From contig OY288242.1 in NCBI GenBank assembly GCA_958450325.1, positions 69,806,062-69,870,061 of the forward strand: DNA of 64,000 nt, written 5' to 3'. The position numbers and the translations under genes are program-made. The DNA is from Agrostemma githago (taxonomy: Eukaryota; Streptophyta; Magnoliopsida; Caryophyllales; Caryophyllaceae). Positions 23,306-33,771 of this stretch are shown in pieces. The notes under the pieces are model-generated. The model was given only the letters and a program-made list of their open reading frames with translations, did not search any database and had not been told where the DNA came from. The number at the start of each line of letters is the position of its first letter. The first letter of the stretch is position 1.

Positions 23306-26300
23306 TTGGGCCTATCTTTAGATCCCGAAGAAAGACAACAATTCACGGACCTCCTCCAGGAATTCAAAGATGTCTTTGCATGGTCCTACAAGGACATGCC
23401 GGGAATAGACCGGGAAATAGCTGAACACCGAATACCCATCAAAGACGGATACAAGCCGGTAAAACAGAAACTCCGAAGAATGAGGCCCGAATGGTCTCTC
23501 AAAGTCAAAGAAGAAGTTGATAAACAATTCAAAGCGGGCTTTATCCAAGTGTCTGAATATCCAGACTGGGATGCAAACGTAGTACCAGTACCCAAAAAGG
23601 ATGGCAAAGTCCGAGTATGTGTAGATTTCCGAGACCTTAATAAGGCCAGCCCAAAAGACGATTTTCCGTTGCCACATATCGACATACTGGTGGATAACAC
23701 GGCCGATCATGCCCTTCTATCATTTATGGACGGGTATGCCGGATACAATCAGATCAAAATGGCGGAAGAAGACATGAGTAAGACCACCTTCATCACACCT
23801 TGGGGGACTTACTGCTATACCGTAATGCCATTTGGACTTATTAACGCTGGTGCCACTTATCAACGGACCGCTACTACTTTATTACATGACATGATGCATA
23901 AGGAAGTAGAGGTCTACGTCGACGATATGATTGTCAAGTCCAAGGACCGAAACGGGCACATTGCAGCCCTAAGGAAGTTCTTTACCCGACTACGCAAGTA
24001 CAACATGAGGTTAAACCCTCAAAAATGCAGTTTCGGGGTAACATCGGGCAAGCTACTGGGCCACATTGTTAGCCAACGTGGCATCGAAGTTGACCCAGCA
24101 AAGATCAAGGCCATAACCGAGATGCAACCGCCCAAAACCGAAAAGGAGATAAGGGGGTTTCTCGGGAAAGTCCAATACATAAGCCGGTTCATTTCAAAGC
24201 TAACCATGGTATGTGAACCCATTTTCAAGAAACTGAAGATAGGAGAACGAACACTATGGGACGACAAATGTCAAATGGCTTTCGACAAGATCAAGGAGAT
24301 TTTATCCTCTCCACCGGTGCTAATGCCACCTCAGCATGGTTTGCCTCTATCACTATACTTGACGACAACCGAGACTGCCATGGGCGCTATGTTGGCCCAG
24401 ACGGTTGATTCTGAAGAACGGGCTATTTACTACATCAGTAAGAAGTTCTTGGAATACGAATGCAAATACACCATGCTCGAGAAGACGTGTCTAGCATTAG
24501 TATGGGCCACTAAAAAGCTCCGACACTACATGCTTAGTCACGAGGTACATGTGCTATCCAAAATGGATCCAATCAAGTACCTATTCGAAAAGCCCATCCT
24601 TAACGGTCGTATATCCAGATGGATTTTAATGCTAGCTGAGTTTGACCTCAAGTTCGTACCTTTAAAAGCCATCAAGGGCCGGGTAGTAGCAGAATTCCTC
24701 GCCGATAGTCCGGTATCCGAGGAAGATCACACCGATACTTGGGCCTTCCCAGACGAAGACATATTCCATACCGACACCGACACATGGGATTTGTACTTCG
24801 ACGGAGCGTCCAACTTTCGAGGATTTGGTGTCGGGATTTTGCTAATCTCACCACAAGGTGAACACACCCCGTTATCCATCAAGCTAGATTTTGACGTGAC
24901 TATTAACGCAGCCGAATACGAAGCGTGCATTCACGGGTTGCAAGCCGCCGCCGATTTAGGAGTAACAAACCTCCGGGTCCACGGTGACTCATCATTAGTC
25001 ATAAACCAAACCCTACAAAAATGGAAGACTCGGAACGCAAATCTCGTGGCTTACCAAGCACGAGTAAGGGTTCTCGAGAAACAATTCCAAAAGGTGGAGT
25101 ACATTTATCTGCCTCGGGAAGAAAACCAGTTTGCAGATGCTCTGTCAAAATTAGCATCTTTGCTGAATATCCCAGCACATCTAACCAGTATGCCCATTTG
25201 TGTCGAAAGACGATCTGAGCCAGCATATATCAACGCTATCCAAGATATTGAGATAACTGATCCAGAACCTTGGTACCAGGCTGTTCTAACCTACTTGACG
25301 TCAGGGGAATATCCTCCGGGAGCTGAAAACCGGGCCAAGAAAGCTCTACGAAGATGGGCAACCCAGTTCATCCGCACAGACGATGGACAGTTATACAAAA
25401 AGACAACACAGGGGGCTTTACTTCTATGCATTGACAAAACTCGAGCCGAAAGAGTTATGGCCGAGGTACACGATGGCGAAAACGGACCACACATGAATGC
25501 CCATATGTTGGCCCGAAAAATCGCAAGACTCGGTTACTATTGGAATAGCATGGAAACTGACTGTCAGCTGTATGTTAAACACTGTCACAACTGTCAGATT
25601 TTCGCTAACGTTCAGCATATGCCTTCGTCCCTGCTATATACAATGACATCACCAAGGCCATTCTCGACATGGGGAATTGATATAATCGGGAAAGTGAATC
25701 CTTCCGGGACAGGAGGTCACTGTTTCATCCTAGTGGCTATCGACTATTTTACTAAATGGGTTGAAGCCGAGTCATACCGGATCTTGAACGCCAAGCATGT
25801 GGCCAAGTTCATCCAAAACAAAATTATATGCCGATACGGGATTCCACACGAGTTCATCAGCGATCACGGGACCCATTTCCAAGCTGAAACCGCCACTTTG
25901 CTGGAAAAGTACAAGATCCAAAGGCATACATCATCACCTTACCGTCCTCAAACAAATGGAGCGGTGGAGGCAGCCAATAAGACAATTGTCACCATTCTCA
26001 AAAAGATGGCTGAGAATTACCGGGATTGGCCCGACAAGATACCCTTTGCCTTATGGGGATATCGGACATCAATTCGAACTGCAACCGGAGCAACTCCATA
26101 TTATCTGACATATGGAATGGAAGCAGTCCAACCGGTCGAGCTAGAAGTACCCTCTCTTAGGATTCTGCTCGAAAGCCAGGTACCAGAAGCGGACTGGGTC
26201 CAAGCCCGATATGACTCACTAATCCTCTTAGACGAACGACGATCCCGGGCTCTGAATAATATTCAGATATATCCGAAAAGGATCCAACGGGCTTTTAACA

Positions 26301-26521
26301 AAAGGGTTAGGCCCAGAAATATCAAAGAGGGTGATCTAGTCCTAAAATCTGTTCGAGCTTTGCTACCAGTTGACCCAAGGGGAAAATTCAAACCTAATTG
26401 GGCCGGGCCATATTTGGTGAAGAAGATTCTTTCAGGAGGGGCGGTAATGCTAACTGACTTGGACGGAAACGAGTTCGTTAATCCAACAAACTTGGACCAA
26501 CTGAAGCGTTACTACCCATAA
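23306..26521 (+). CDS. pol: Tat A pol: reverse transcriptase, two RNases H, integrase
   Basis: The continuous frame after the TAG at 23294; 23306 is a TTG, so there is no separate ATG start and pol is a C-terminal extension of gag-pro. From 23306: reverse transcriptase with VCVDFRDLNKA, MPFGLINAGATYQR and the catalytic YVDD at 204-207. A Ty3-type RNase H follows (about 345-470), whose first catalytic Asp is replaced (TTTETAMGAMLAQ). The second RNase H has D499 (YFDGAS), E537, D561 and D611 and is the archaeal-like type known for Tat. The integrase has an H-H-C-C finger (about 725-775) and D792, D853, E888. It ends NLDQLKRYYP. All motifs except those of the first RNase H are intact. Confidence 0.94.
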   Translation: MGLSLDPEERQQFTDLLQEFKDVFAWSYKDMPGIDREIAEHRIPIKDGYKPVKQKLRRMRPEWSLKVKEEVDKQFKAGFIQVSEYPDWDANVVPVPKKDGKVRVCVDFRDLNKASPKDDFPLPHIDILVDNTADHALLSFMDGYAGYNQIKMAEEDMSKTTFITPWGTYCYTVMPFGLINAGATYQRTATTLLHDMMHKEVEVYVDDMIVKSKDRNGHIAALRKFFTRLRKYNMRLNPQKCSFGVTSGKLLGHIVSQRGIEVDPAKIKAITEMQPPKTEKEIRGFLGKVQYISRFISKLTMVCEPIFKKLKIGERTLWDDKCQMAFDKIKEILSSPPVLMPPQHGLPLSLYLTTTETAMGAMLAQTVDSEERAIYYISKKFLEYECKYTMLEKTCLALVWATKKLRHYMLSHEVHVLSKMDPIKYLFEKPILNGRISRWILMLAEFDLKFVPLKAIKGRVVAEFLADSPVSEEDHTDTWAFPDEDIFHTDTDTWDLYFDGASNFRGFGVGILLISPQGEHTPLSIKLDFDVTINAAEYEACIHGLQAAADLGVTNLRVHGDSSLVINQTLQKWKTRNANLVAYQARVRVLEKQFQKVEYIYLPREENQFADALSKLASLLNIPAHLTSMPICVERRSEPAYINAIQDIEITDPEPWYQAVLTYLTSGEYPPGAENRAKKALRRWATQFIRTDDGQLYKKTTQGALLLCIDKTRAERVMAEVHDGENGPHMNAHMLARKIARLGYYWNSMETDCQLYVKHCHNCQIFANVQHMPSSLLYTMTSPRPFSTWGIDIIGKVNPSGTGGHCFILVAIDYFTKWVEAESYRILNAKHVAKFIQNKIICRYGIPHEFISDHGTHFQAETATLLEKYKIQRHTSSPYRPQTNGAVEAANKTIVTILKKMAENYRDWPDKIPFALWGYRTSIRTATGATPYYLTYGMEAVQPVELEVPSLRILLESQVPEADWVQARYDSLILLDERRSRALNNIQIYPKRIQRAFNKRVRPRNIKEGDLVLKSVRALLPVDPRGKFKPNWAGPYLVKKILSGGAVMLTDLDGNEFVNPTNLDQLKRYYP

Positions 26522-26880
26522 ACCCTATTTCAATGTCATTTGCAAAAGTTTATAAAAAATGTCTTTTTTATGAATTTTCAAAATTTTAAGCAAGTCAATA
26601 AGTTAGGATCATTTATCCTACCGTTGCACATCTTGAATTAATAATCTTGATGTATTCGAAAAAATTGCAAAAATACTTCTGAACTACGGAAGGTTTGATT
26701 CCATTGATTTTGGATACGTAGGCAACCCCTCAAAAGGGTACAACCATTGCAATAACGAAAAGACGGGAACGGTATTCACTAATATGTCTTTTTATTATTT
26801 CAAAAAATACATCACAAAAAAAAAGCAACAAAATCACACCACAAAAATAGTAGTAATACTTAAATAATAAATTTAGGAGA
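26522..26880. other. Spacer between pol and the antisense gene (Tat A)
   Basis: About 360 bp separate the two convergent stop codons. It contains a conserved GGATACGTAGGCAACCCCTC block (26712 region), also in the inverted copy and in the old element near 3320, and an A-rich run near 26815. Probably holds the 3' ends of the antisense transcript. Confidence 0.5.
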
Positions 26881-28587
26881 CTACTCGTACATTTTGCCCT
26901 TCCCCTTATCTTTCGGGTCACGTGGAGCCCGAGGCCGACGGGGCGGGGGCGAACGTTCCCTAATCACCGGAACTTCCTTTGTTCGAACCCGCTTCTTCGA
27001 TTTTGGGTTTTCCATCCTTTGCACCGGTCCAAGCCGAGCCCTAACTGGCTCGGGAAGCCTGTCTCGAGGACCAAGTCGGTCCTTAGCAGCCAGTCTTGGC
27101 CCTAGTCTCTTTTCTAAGTCATTCTGGGGGCTCACCTTCCCCCGTGCATCCTTATTACCGGACCCTTCAGTCTGAGTCTTAGATCTTCCTTTCTGGCCTG
27201 TCAAAGTAGCTCCCTCAGTAAAGAAGCTCCTATTGTCCTTAGCATGCTCCCGGCGTAACAGGTCATAGGCCTCATCAGTTTTTAAGGCAGCCCGAATCTT
27301 AGCTGAATCAGCTCGGGTCCACCTTACATAAGAATCGGTTACCCAGATCGAATGAGAATTTTTAAGAACAGGCCAGGTAGCTCGTGTATACCACCTTTGC
27401 ATCCAGGTGTCACACATCACATCCGCCAGCTGAGTAGATTCACTCACAACGGCCTCGAATTCTGGGATTCTTTGCGCCCGACCATATTGCCTAAGTATGC
27501 GATCGGGAAAGAGGTGAATTGTCTGCCTAAAAGATAGGATTACCTGATATCTAGCCCTATCCCGAGATTCTAGACCAGTCCAGAGGTAAATTGGCCACCA
27601 TGGTACGGCCCAACGGATCAACAGGCCTCCATGAAAAGATAGCACCTCATCCCAATATTGTTGGGTATTGAAGCGAGAAAAGGCAATAGCTCGTCTCCTC
27701 GACATAACTTGCCTGGGTTGATATCGTCTCACATTTAAGGGAGGATCCAAGATCGATAATCTCTCGAATAGCCACAGCTGAAAAACCCGCAAAAATCAAA
27801 ATCGTCAAAATCACGAAAAAAAAAAAAAAACGTGAAAAGGCGTGAAAACCGAGAAAACCGCAGAAGCCGGGAAATCGGAAAAAGCCGCGCAAAATCGGGA
27901 AAACGGGAAAAACTGGAAAATCAGAAAAGTCGAAAAATGGCATACCTGTAGAAGCCGAGTACTCCCAGTTAGCCGGACTGACGGATCCCTTTTACGATTA
28001 TCCAAGCCTTGAATAATCTCCCCTGTAATCAGCCAAGCCGGACTGTGCTCCGTCTCCATTAGGTCAGCCACGGTGAAAAGTCTAACGTGGCCCATGCAAG
28101 ATAATAAGTCCATATGTCCTTCAAAGGCATAAACATGGAGCATACAAAAAGTAAAGGCCCTACGGCTATGAACCGGCCTGACCCGGACATCATCTGGATT
28201 CATGAATTTTTCAGCCAGGTCGATCAGGGAAACGGTATCTCCTTCTAGCATACGGGATACCTCCATATGGGAAAGCCCTAAAAATTCCCTTAACTTCCTC
28301 CTTGGGTCAGAAACTGAAAAAGGGATAGCAGGGCGAAGTATAGGATTCCATCCTCCTGCAGCAGCAATTTCCTCAGGAATAGGGCAAATCTCTCCTCGAG
28401 GAAAACTAAATACATGTTAGGTATCATCCCAATAGGATAAGCAAGCATCCAAGAAGTGGCAGTCTACTTGCATCTGACGGATCACGGACAATTGGGTAAC
28501 GCCATTCTGATTCAGGATAGCCCTATCGGCATCCCTAAAATATTTGGACCACTCGTGCAACATTTCGACTAATCGGTCGATTCCCAT
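26881..28587 (-). pseudogene. Tat A antisense gene, plant-mobile-domain-like, broken by a stop codon
   Basis: The minus-strand counterpart of the gene at 36428-38142. Exon 1 runs 28587 to 27946 and exon 2 27777 to 26881, around a GT...AG intron (27945-27778). Codon TAA at 28419-28417 replaces the Tyr codon TAT of the sister copy, in the motif YWDDTYHVF, so only about the first 56 residues could be made. Otherwise the protein matches the sister closely, including the basic tail PPPRRPRAPRDPKDKGKGKM. Recent loss of function in an otherwise young element. Confidence 0.85.
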
Positions 28588-28683
28588 ATTTATTTTAAGA
28601 AAGAATAAATTTTTCAGGGCTTATTCCTTTCTTTGGTAATTAAGGAAGTGAGGAATTATGGGAATTAATGAAGCAAGAAGGGG

Positions 28684-28691
28684 TATTTATA
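28684..28691 (-). promoter_or_regulatory. TATA box of the antisense gene (Tat A)
   Basis: TATAAATA on the minus strand, about 97 bp upstream of the ATG at 28587, followed by CCCCTTCTTGCTTCA. The same box stands at 36323-36330 in the inverted copy. Confidence 0.6.
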
Positions 28692-28699
28692 GCATGAAA

Positions 28700-29230
28700 A
28701 TGAGTTCTCCTCCTCACCTTAGGATTCCCAATCCTAGAGCATTTAGCATACAAGCCATTGTCCTAAGGCTTAGCTAAGTCATCCCGAGCATTCCTATTCC
28801 TTTTCAAAGTCAAAACAAAAATTCCCTAATTTTTCAAAGACTTTTGCAAACTCAAAACTCAAACCTTTTCTCAAAATTTTTATTCCCCAGCACGAGTCAC
28901 TTTCCCTACAAATATTACATGCAAAATTTCGCAGCTTTGCATAAATATGTACAGGACGGCTCAAGCAGGACCATACGATTTGCATAACTCCCCAGCGGCA
29001 TTTAACAAGATGAGCCCACATACAGGCCCATTTTAAGTCTCATGCGACGAATTCCCCCACGGAGTTATCACCAATTCAGGTACATTTCTAGTCCATGGCC
29101 GGCGGGCCCTCCACGCAGGTCTAATGGACCTTAAACGACCCGACCGGAAGCTGCCAGGTTTTAATCCTTGATTGACCTGGTGGCTACTCTGACTTTCGCC
29201 CTGTCCAAGCCTCAGTCAGAGTGGGGGCTC
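28700..29230 (+). other. 3' non-coding region and polypurine tract of Tat A
   Basis: No gene. It probably doubles as the upstream regulatory region of the antisense gene. A single diverged unit of the tandem repeat seen at 4180-4720 is present (28885-29060). The purine tract AGAGTGGGGGCTC ends at 29230, directly before the LTR. Confidence 0.65.
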
Positions 29231-31790
29231 TGTAGACACCCACATTTTGACCGCCAGGTGTCTATAGTAGTTTCCGACAAACACCCGATGATGATCGGAC
29301 GCTAACATGCTTTAACGTACTCGGAAATGGGCTCGAAATGATGGACATTTGGCCTAGGCATTTTAAGGAGTACAAATCTCACAAAACCAACCTCAAATTC
29401 AGGCCCAGTGGGTCGTTTCGAGTCAAATAACACTAATTTGGGTCGAATCCGTCACCAGGGGTAAAACCGTCTTTTAGCGACCGAGTCAAAACCCGGTCAA
29501 AGATATTTCCCGAAACTCGTAGGTTGACCGTGACATCCCACACGTCCTATTCGGACTCCAACTCTGCAAAATCATCCATACAAAAAATAATAAACAATTC
29601 CGTTTAAGGTAGAATTCGATCCCGAGTAGGAATCCTATCCGAGAACCGACTCAGACACTCAACCGAGTGCAGCCACTCGGCCAAGTACCCAAACCAGCCG
29701 GTATTTCCTCTTTTCTTCCCTCACAAGAAAACGGAATTCTCGTTCTCCTCAGCTTCTTACTCAAGCGGTAATTCTAGCTCAAACAGGAATCCTATTAAAA
29801 AATCGATTCGAGCATCCGACCGAGTGTAAAACACTCGGCCGAAACAGCCCAAAACAAGAGCAAATCCACCGGTTTGCCTTTCTTCCTCCACAAGAAAGCA
29901 GAATTCTTATTTCCCTCAAATTCCTACGTTTCCTATCCTAAGCGGTAGTCAAACTCTCCCAAGCCAAGGTCGGGAATTTCCTATAAATAGCCCCTTGCAT
30001 CCAACACATATGAGACATTCATTGACATCAATTATCGACACCAATTACTAGGAACACACACATACACACTCCGACACACACACACATAATTCCCTTAGCA
30101 TCGAGAAACCGATAATACATCCAAAACCCGAAGGAAACCGGTCCCGACACCCGACACCTTCACCCGTCAAACCGAGCCACCCTAAACCGAACCAAACATC
30201 ACTCGACGCTCCCGTGCCTAGCCACATTCCGACGAGCTCCGATCCGAGTCAACAAAAGCATGTAGGTTGAGGGTGTACCAAACCCGATTTCTCCCTTCTT
30301 CTCTTCTCTTCTCTTCGTCCGTATTTTTATATTATGGGTCAAGAGTCGTTTTTTTTCTAATATCGTTATTAACGAAAAACTATTTTCATAACAATATTCT
30401 TAAACATACGATATCGATTTTTCTATAATCGAATATCGTATCGAAAAGAATTATATTAAGATTTCGACGATACTAAAAATCGTTACATCTTTTATTCGTT
30501 TAAAATTCTTTTCTTTTCTCGTTCAAAACAAACTATTTTACAAAACCTTTTTTTCATTCCGAATATTCGATATCGATTTCATAATAGAATATCGGATACG
30601 ACGAATATCGAAAACATAAATCGAGTACAAATTAATTCATATTCGTACGCGATTTATCAAAATAACAATTTTTCGAACAAAAATAAAGACGGACAGACCC
30701 GCACGCGAGTCGCGCCATGCCCAGGCGACTCGCGCGCAGGCCTGGAATCCGGGACTTCTTTTTTCAATATTTTCGTTCGTTTTATTATTTATTCTTCGAT
30801 CGATTTCTAAAAAATTACATCTTTTCCAAAACTATTCTAAATATTCGATATTAATTTCGTAGTTAAGTGTCGAATATAAAGGATATCGAAAATATTAAGT
30901 CGAGTACGAATCATGCAATATTCATACGCGATTTAATACGAACTTCGAGTTTTCGAAAACCGGCACCGAAACAGGCCACCATGCGACCCGCCGGCGTCCC
31001 GGGCGAGTCGCGCGGTTGGCTGTCATGCCACGCCCTTTTCGTCTTTTTTATTATTTTTTGAACTTCGTTTTTTATACAAAACAACGTTCTTTTCAACAAT
31101 ATTTTTCAGATTTCGATTAATATTTATTTTCTCGATTTCGCATATTTATTTCTTGCTATTATTATTTACAAATCGATACTAACTCGTTTGTTCATTTTGT
31201 AGCAAATTCATCCTTTTATTTCATTTGTTTTATTATACTAAAACGAATCTCACATGTTAAATTTGACTTTGACATTAATCAATTTTTCATGCATTAAATT
31301 GACTTAGCAACCCATTCAATTTTTCACATGCTTAGAAAACAATGTTTGCATAATCATTCATCGTATTACTAACGCGCGCATTAAAACGTCATTCGATATC
31401 CTAGTAGAGGCCGCTAATGTGCGGGCGGGGTTGGGTGTTCTTAGTGAACTTCCCAACACGTACCCTCACCCCTTACTCAGAACCGTGGTTTCCGGATGTC
31501 CGAAACCATTGGCAACGAGAGTCATTCAATATACGATTAACCGCTCAAGTCGGCATCTATATCGATATGCAAAAGGGACGAGCCCAATAAACTCTGACAT
31601 CGGAAATGGGCCGTATTTTGTACACGGCCCACTACGACATAGAGTGGGCTCGAACGGTTCCGAATAACCATAAAATTCGGTGGCGACTCCGACTTCGATT
31701 TAAATTTCCATTTGACCATCTCATGGAGATTCATTCGCCTCCCCAAACCCGCGCGTGGTCGCGTCGGGGTGGACCTATGTCATGTCCTTA
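29231..31790 (+). repeat. LTR shared by Tat A (3') and Tat B (5')
   Basis: 2560 bp, over 99 percent like 16517-19076 by eye. Preceded by A's purine tract and followed by a primer site (31794-31811) and a full leader, so it serves both elements. The final bases read CCTTA instead of CCACA. TATA box at 29982-29989. Confidence 0.92.
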
Positions 31791-33756
31791 ATTTGGCGAC
31801 TCCGCTGGGGATTTTCTGATGAGTTAATAACCTTCAGTGTCCTCAGGGTGAGACTCGAATAGAAATCGTTTGACTAGTACAATGCGCGTTTTAGTTTTAC
31901 GGTTTATGCATAAACCCCTCTTTCCCGGGCCGGTACTCGCGACCGACGTCCCACTATACCGTTGATATAGTCCAAACTGGTTATGTCAAAGGTGTCCATT
32001 AGCCGATTCATATGGGTTTTACGGCATGTCCTAATCTCAACTCGAGTTAGGGAGTCCGCCCCGATTCTTGATAGGCTATGTACACTGGTATAGACCCTTA
32101 CAGACTGACCGAGACTTAGATTAAGAGCATACATGGCGTCGTTATACTGTTTCCGTGACTACGTGCTACTTGATCCACATCTTTTTCAAAACCGTCATCT
32201 TTTCAAAATTTGCATCCTTTTCAAAGTATCCAATTTTCAAAACCCGGGTCATATACCGAACTTAGGACTTATGATTTTACTCAAAATAGCCTTTTTCTAG
32301 CCGGTATTATGCCCAATTCAAAACTCGAAAATATTTTCGAAACTTTCAAAACCCGTCATTCGGCCCACTCCTTTTTCTTTTTTTCGAAAAAGGGCCGAAT
32401 TTCTCCACCCGATTCATTTCGGGCTTTTCAAAATAAATCATATTTCAAAACTTCCTCTTCTTAGACTCCCCGTATTTAGCAGTGTCGGGTCGTGTCATAA
32501 GTCGTTGAAGTCTCTAGCGTCGAAACTCCGTCGATTCTACATCACGGGTTTCCCCCCATCCTAGTCCGCCTTACCTAACTAAGGCAAGGCCCACCTACGT
32601 AGGACATACTCCTACAAAGGTCGGCCCGTTTACACAATCGAGTCTAAAAGTCTGGGAATATCTCACGTGAACCTTCCTCCGGACAGGGCCCAACTCACAG
32701 CGTTGGATCCTGAGGAAGGCCCACCTCTTCACAAGTCACCCGTCTAGGTGTCTTTTCCGAGTCATTTACCGTCTTTTTAGTCTTCTTCTTTCTTTTTTCC
32801 TTGCTCGGGATGTGCTTTCCTTAGGATTCGGGTTAAGTTGCTAATTACGTGGTGCTCTTACAGACAGGCCACCCTTCACTCGAACCATGACGCAAAAGGC
32901 CATAGACGAGTTGAACACCACGTTGGCCCAAATCCAGACCCAATTGAGGCAAATGCGGGAAGACCAGATCGCCATTGTCACTCGGGTTAGTGCCGTAGAA
33001 CATGAAACCCCTAACGCCTCGATCGAAGATAACAGACCTCTAGCCGCATTGGCCGGCGCGGTCCAAAAGTTGCAGGAACAGGTCCACTCGACCACCAGAA
33101 ACACCATTCTCACGGAAAATGCCCGTACCTATTCGACCCTAACTGACGAATTGCCCGCTAACCTTAACTTAACGGGCTTACCAATGTTCGATGGGACTGA
33201 AGACCCGGTACTTCATATTCGGGCTTTCAAAGACTTTATGGCTGTCAAAGGGGTCAAATCGACCATGTTCAAGCATCTCTTTGCTTCCTCCCTGGAGAAA
33301 CACCCAAAAGCCTGGTACTACAGGCTGGACCCCAAGAAATTCAAAACTTGGGACGATGTTGCCATGGAGTTCGCACGGAACTACGCGGATAATGCTGAAA
33401 TCCAGACTACCATGCGTACTCTGGAAGTTATGGCCCAAGAACCAAAGGAGGGTTTCACCAAATACCTCCAAAGGTGGCGGACCGAAAGTGTTAAGCTGGT
33501 TGACAAGCCCGGCGAAAAAGTTCTAGTGGAGGCCTTTGTCAAAAACCTCCTCCCTGCTTACCGAGTCCATCTCAGATACGCCATCATACCCGACTTCGAC
33601 ACTTTAACCGAAATGGGTACCAGAATCGAAGACGATTTAAGGTTAGAGAGCCTTACTAAGGCCTCTACCAAAGGGTATCAAGGATCCAGTTCCTCCTCCA
33701 GCAAGCCCGCCACCACAACGGCGGCCCGAAGCATTTCCTCCTCTACCAAAGATGAA
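31791..33756 (+). mobile_element. Tat B: truncated internal region (primer site, leader, partial gag)
   Basis: Leader and gag nearly identical to Tat A up to 33736 (CCCGAAGCATTT), then an abrupt switch to inverted LTR sequence. An LTR-internal-LTR-internal array is the usual product of unequal recombination between two elements. The rest of B and its 3' LTR are absent. Confidence 0.85.
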
Positions 33757-33771
33757 ATTGCTACAAGATGA
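32887..33771 (+). pseudogene. gag: Tat B gag, truncated, with a chimeric tail
   Basis: 294 codons, same start and gag core as Tat A, without stop codons up to the breakpoint. The last dozen residues (SSSTKDEIATR) come from the junction and the inverted LTR. It lacks the Cys-His knuckle, protease and pol. Confidence 0.85.
33737..33757. other. Deletion junction between Tat B gag and the Tat C LTR
   Basis: After GAAGCATTT comes CCTCCTCTACCAAAG and then ATGAAATTGC of the inverted LTR (compare 46523 onward). The insert looks templated: TTCCTCCTC and CCTCTACCAAAG both occur within 80 bp upstream in gag (33660-33705). Such filler is typical of end joining with local template switching. Confidence 0.65.

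Larger units (their letters stand above)
16517..31790 (+). mobile_element. Tat A: full-length Ty3/gypsy Tat-lineage (Ogre/Retand-like) retrotransposon
   Basis: About 15.3 kb with two 2560-bp LTRs (16517-19076 and 29231-31790). By eye these differ at only about 20 positions, so insertion was recent. Order: LTR, primer site, 1.1-kb leader, gag-protease, reverse transcriptase, RNase H, second RNase H, integrase, antisense gene, purine tract, LTR. gag-pro-pol is one frame broken by a single TAG. No target duplication can be tested on the right because the right LTR continues into a second internal region (copy B). Confidence 0.93.
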
